From NCBI GenBank assembly GCA_034429695.1, contig DAOUGC010000242.1, forward strand, positions 1 to 6,360: a DNA stretch of 6,360 nucleotides, given 5' to 3'. Under the pieces are notes generated by a model. It did not search any database. It was not told the DNA's origin and saw nothing but the letters and a program-made list of their open reading frames with translations. The translations under genes and the position numbers were made by a program. The stretch comes from DAOUGC01 sp034429695. GTDB taxonomy: Bacteria; Chloroflexota; Anaerolineae; Anaerolineales; Anaerolineaceae. Below are positions 5,186-6,360 of this stretch, piece after piece (position 1 is the stretch's first letter; the number at the start of each line of letters is the position of its first letter).

Positions 5186-5827
5186 ATGACCACAAAAAAT
5201 CACCTGCCAGAACTGGCAGAAACCATCACCACTTTTCGATTGGATGAAAGCCTGTTTCAAACCGCTCAAAATGGCGGTTCCATTGAACTGGCTGTACAGG
5301 ACATTCTGACCGAAATCGGCGAGGACCCATCGCGTGAAGGGCTGCTGAAGACCCCCCACCGCGTGGCGCGCATGTACGACGAGATTACATCCGGTTACCG
5401 CACCGACCCGGAGAAGTTAATCAATGGCGCCATTTTTAACGTGGATTATTCTGACCTGGTGGTGGTGAAGGATATTGAGTTCTACAGCCTGTGCGAGCAC
5501 CACATGCTGCCGTTTTTTGGCAGGGCACACGTGGCTTACCTGCCTGACCGCAAGGTGATCGGCCTGAGCAAAATACCGCGCATCGTTGACATGTTCGCGC
5601 GCCGTCTGCAGGTACAGGAGCGCATGACGGGCGAGATCGCTGAATTTTTGCAGAATACGTTGCAGACACGTGGTGTGGCCGTGGTGGTGGAAGGCCAGCA
5701 CATGTGCTCGATGATGCGCGGCGTGAAGAAACAGGACTCCAACATGGTCACCCGCACCCTGCTGGGCGAGTTCCGCACTGACGCAGCATTGAGGCAGGAA
5801 TTTTTAAGCGCAATTTCAGGGAAGTAA
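5186..5827 (+). CDS. folE: GTP cyclohydrolase I (type 1, FolE)
   Basis: This enzyme converts GTP to 7,8-dihydroneopterin triphosphate, the first step of folate and pterin synthesis, as a cytoplasmic homodecamer in known examples. The protein has 213 residues, typical for the family. Zinc ligands are C103 and H106 in SLCEHHMLPFFG (101-112) and C174 in GQHMC (170-174); H105 and H172 match the catalytic histidines of the E. coli enzyme. DPSREGLLKTPHRVARMY (47-64) and KVIGLSKIPRIVDMFARRLQ (123-142) are further family signatures, and RGVKKQ follows the last Cys. The open frame extends back to 5117, but ATG 5186 has AGGAGGG at 5174-5180, a strong ribosome site at good spacing, and the extra residues have no family likeness. 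The gene is apparently monocistronic, with its own terminator. Confidence 0.97.
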   Translation: MTTKNHLPELAETITTFRLDESLFQTAQNGGSIELAVQDILTEIGEDPSREGLLKTPHRVARMYDEITSGYRTDPEKLINGAIFNVDYSDLVVVKDIEFYSLCEHHMLPFFGRAHVAYLPDRKVIGLSKIPRIVDMFARRLQVQERMTGEIAEFLQNTLQTRGVAVVVEGQHMCSMMRGVKKQDSNMVTRTLLGEFRTDAALRQEFLSAISGK

Positions 5828-5837
5828 CAAAAATTAT

Positions 5838-5871
5838 CAGGGCTGCCCATTTTTCGGACAGCCCTGTTTTT
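5838..5871. terminator. Bidirectional intrinsic terminator between folE and the convergent gene
   Basis: CAGGGCTG (5838-5845) pairs perfectly with CAGCCCTG (5859-5866) and is followed by TTTTT (5867-5871). The stem begins 11 bases after the folE stop. On the minus strand the same stem follows the TAA of the convergent gene directly and is followed by ATAATTTTTG, so it can end both transcripts. The minus-strand stop codon (5870-5872) lies inside the folE T-run. Confidence 0.88.
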
Positions 5872-6205
5872 ATTCCTCCAGCCAGCGTACACGTTTGCCG
5901 TGCGCACGGGCGTACTCAATTTCACTGCGCGTGCTGTCCCCGATGTATCCCCCCACGTTCAGCACCAGGATCTCATCCGCCAGGTCAATCTTGCGTTTGT
6001 GCAGGTCATCGAGGCGCAACTTGATCTCACGCAATTCATCCTCCGGCATACCGGCGAACACTTCATCGTCGCGCATGTTACACCCAATCGAAAGCACAAT
6101 GCGCCCTGCCAGGGTTTCACGCAGGTTGGCATCCTGAAACGCCTGCGGGAAACGCGTTGACCCGCACAGGCACACCACCACGGGACGTTCTTTTTGTTCT
6201 TGCAT
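5870..6205 (-). CDS. Small nucleoside 2-deoxyribosyltransferase-like protein
   Basis: A soluble protein of 111 residues. CLCGSTRF (12-19) lies at the end of the first beta strand, LHKRKIDLADEILVLNV spans about 69-84, and GGYIGDSTRSEIEYA spans 85-99. This order (a strand with a Gly/Ser/Thr-Arg loop, an Asp-Ala-Asp before a hydrophobic strand, then G-x-S-T-x-x-E) is that of the nucleoside 2-deoxyribosyltransferase-like fold, including the DUF4406-type small proteins found in bacteria and phages. E95 is the likely counterpart of the catalytic Glu. The substrate is unknown; a nucleotide N-glycosidase or ligand-binding role is equally possible. The ATG overlaps the stop of the upstream acyl-AMP ligase by one base (TGATG), with GGAG seven bases before it inside that gene, so it is probably translated by coupling. 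It ends in the terminator shared with folE. Confidence 0.82.
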   Translation of the reverse strand: MQEQKERPVVVCLCGSTRFPQAFQDANLRETLAGRIVLSIGCNMRDDEVFAGMPEDELREIKLRLDDLHKRKIDLADEILVLNVGGYIGDSTRSEIEYARAHGKRVRWLEE

Positions 6206-6360
6206 CAGGCTTCTCCTGTTTCCCCGCCCACCGGCAGACCGGCAATGGCGCGCAGGTATTTATCGCGGTTGGCAAGCCGCGCTGTCTTGCCGGACGAGGT
6301 TTTTACCAGCCATTGCCCGGTCACCAGGTACACGTCGCGCAGGGCAATGGCCGAGCCGCG
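6205..6360 (-). CDS. C-terminal end of an AMP-forming acyl-CoA synthetase / acyl-AMP ligase (partial)
   Basis: The minus strand is open from the window edge to a TGA at 6205-6207, giving the last 51 residues of a larger gene. Residues 18-28 of the fragment (LVKTSSGKTAR) match the A10 core motif of the ANL adenylating superfamily, and K25 would be the catalytic lysine of adenylate formation. The strand just before (DVYLVTGQW) and the helix after (LANRDKYLRAI) fit the C-terminal subdomain of fatty-acyl-AMP ligases and acyl-CoA synthetases. Substrate class cannot be decided from the tail alone. The stop overlaps the ATG of the next gene by one base, so the two form an operon. The family call rests on one motif and its setting. 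Confidence 0.8.
   Translation of the reverse strand, partial: RGSAIALRDVYLVTGQWLVKTSSGKTARLANRDKYLRAIAGLPVGGETGEA

Overview
The window looks like a chromosomal stretch of a free-living bacterium, moderately GC-rich in its genes, with AT-rich promoter regions. My best guess is the Chloroflexota, perhaps Anaerolineae. The hints are a Thr/Pro-rich linker before a secreted-type enzyme, a CBS-tailed site-2 protease, and GTAGGGCGG-type hairpin repeats between genes. This is an inference and no marker gene settles it. I see no rRNA, tRNA, CRISPR array, transposase or phage structural gene.

Layout. 1-858 (+) is the 3' part of a calcineurin-like metallophosphoesterase. 964-1449 (+) is a small DUF427 protein. 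1446-2303 (-) is a two-domain VOC/CatE-like dioxygenase whose stop codon overlaps that of the DUF427 gene. 2304-2492 is a divergent promoter region with a good sigma70-type promoter on each strand. 2493-3617 (+) is a membrane site-2 protease with two CBS repeats. 3618-4123 is a non-coding region packed with repeats: three direct copies and one inverted copy of a hairpin element, plus two other strong stem-loops. 4124-4984 (-) is a DegV-family (FakB-like) fatty-acid-binding protein. 4985-5185 is a second divergent intergenic region. 5186-5827 (+) is GTP cyclohydrolase I (folE), which ends in a bidirectional terminator. 5870-6205 (-) is a small protein resembling nucleoside 2-deoxyribosyltransferases, translationally coupled to an acyl-AMP ligase whose last 51 codons lie at 6205-6360 (-).

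Working together. Most of these are single-gene units with housekeeping or general metabolic roles: folate/pterin synthesis, fatty-acid binding, lipid activation, membrane proteolysis and ring cleavage. No multi-gene novel system is evident. The only operon-like pair is the acyl-AMP ligase and the small deoxyribosyltransferase-like gene. The least explained DNA is the 3618-4123 repeat cluster. Its copies keep their stems by paired base changes, and one copy can form alternative, mutually exclusive hairpins.

Four starts were chosen downstream of the longest open frame, from promoter and ribosome-site evidence: 964, 2303 (minus strand), 2493 and 5186.
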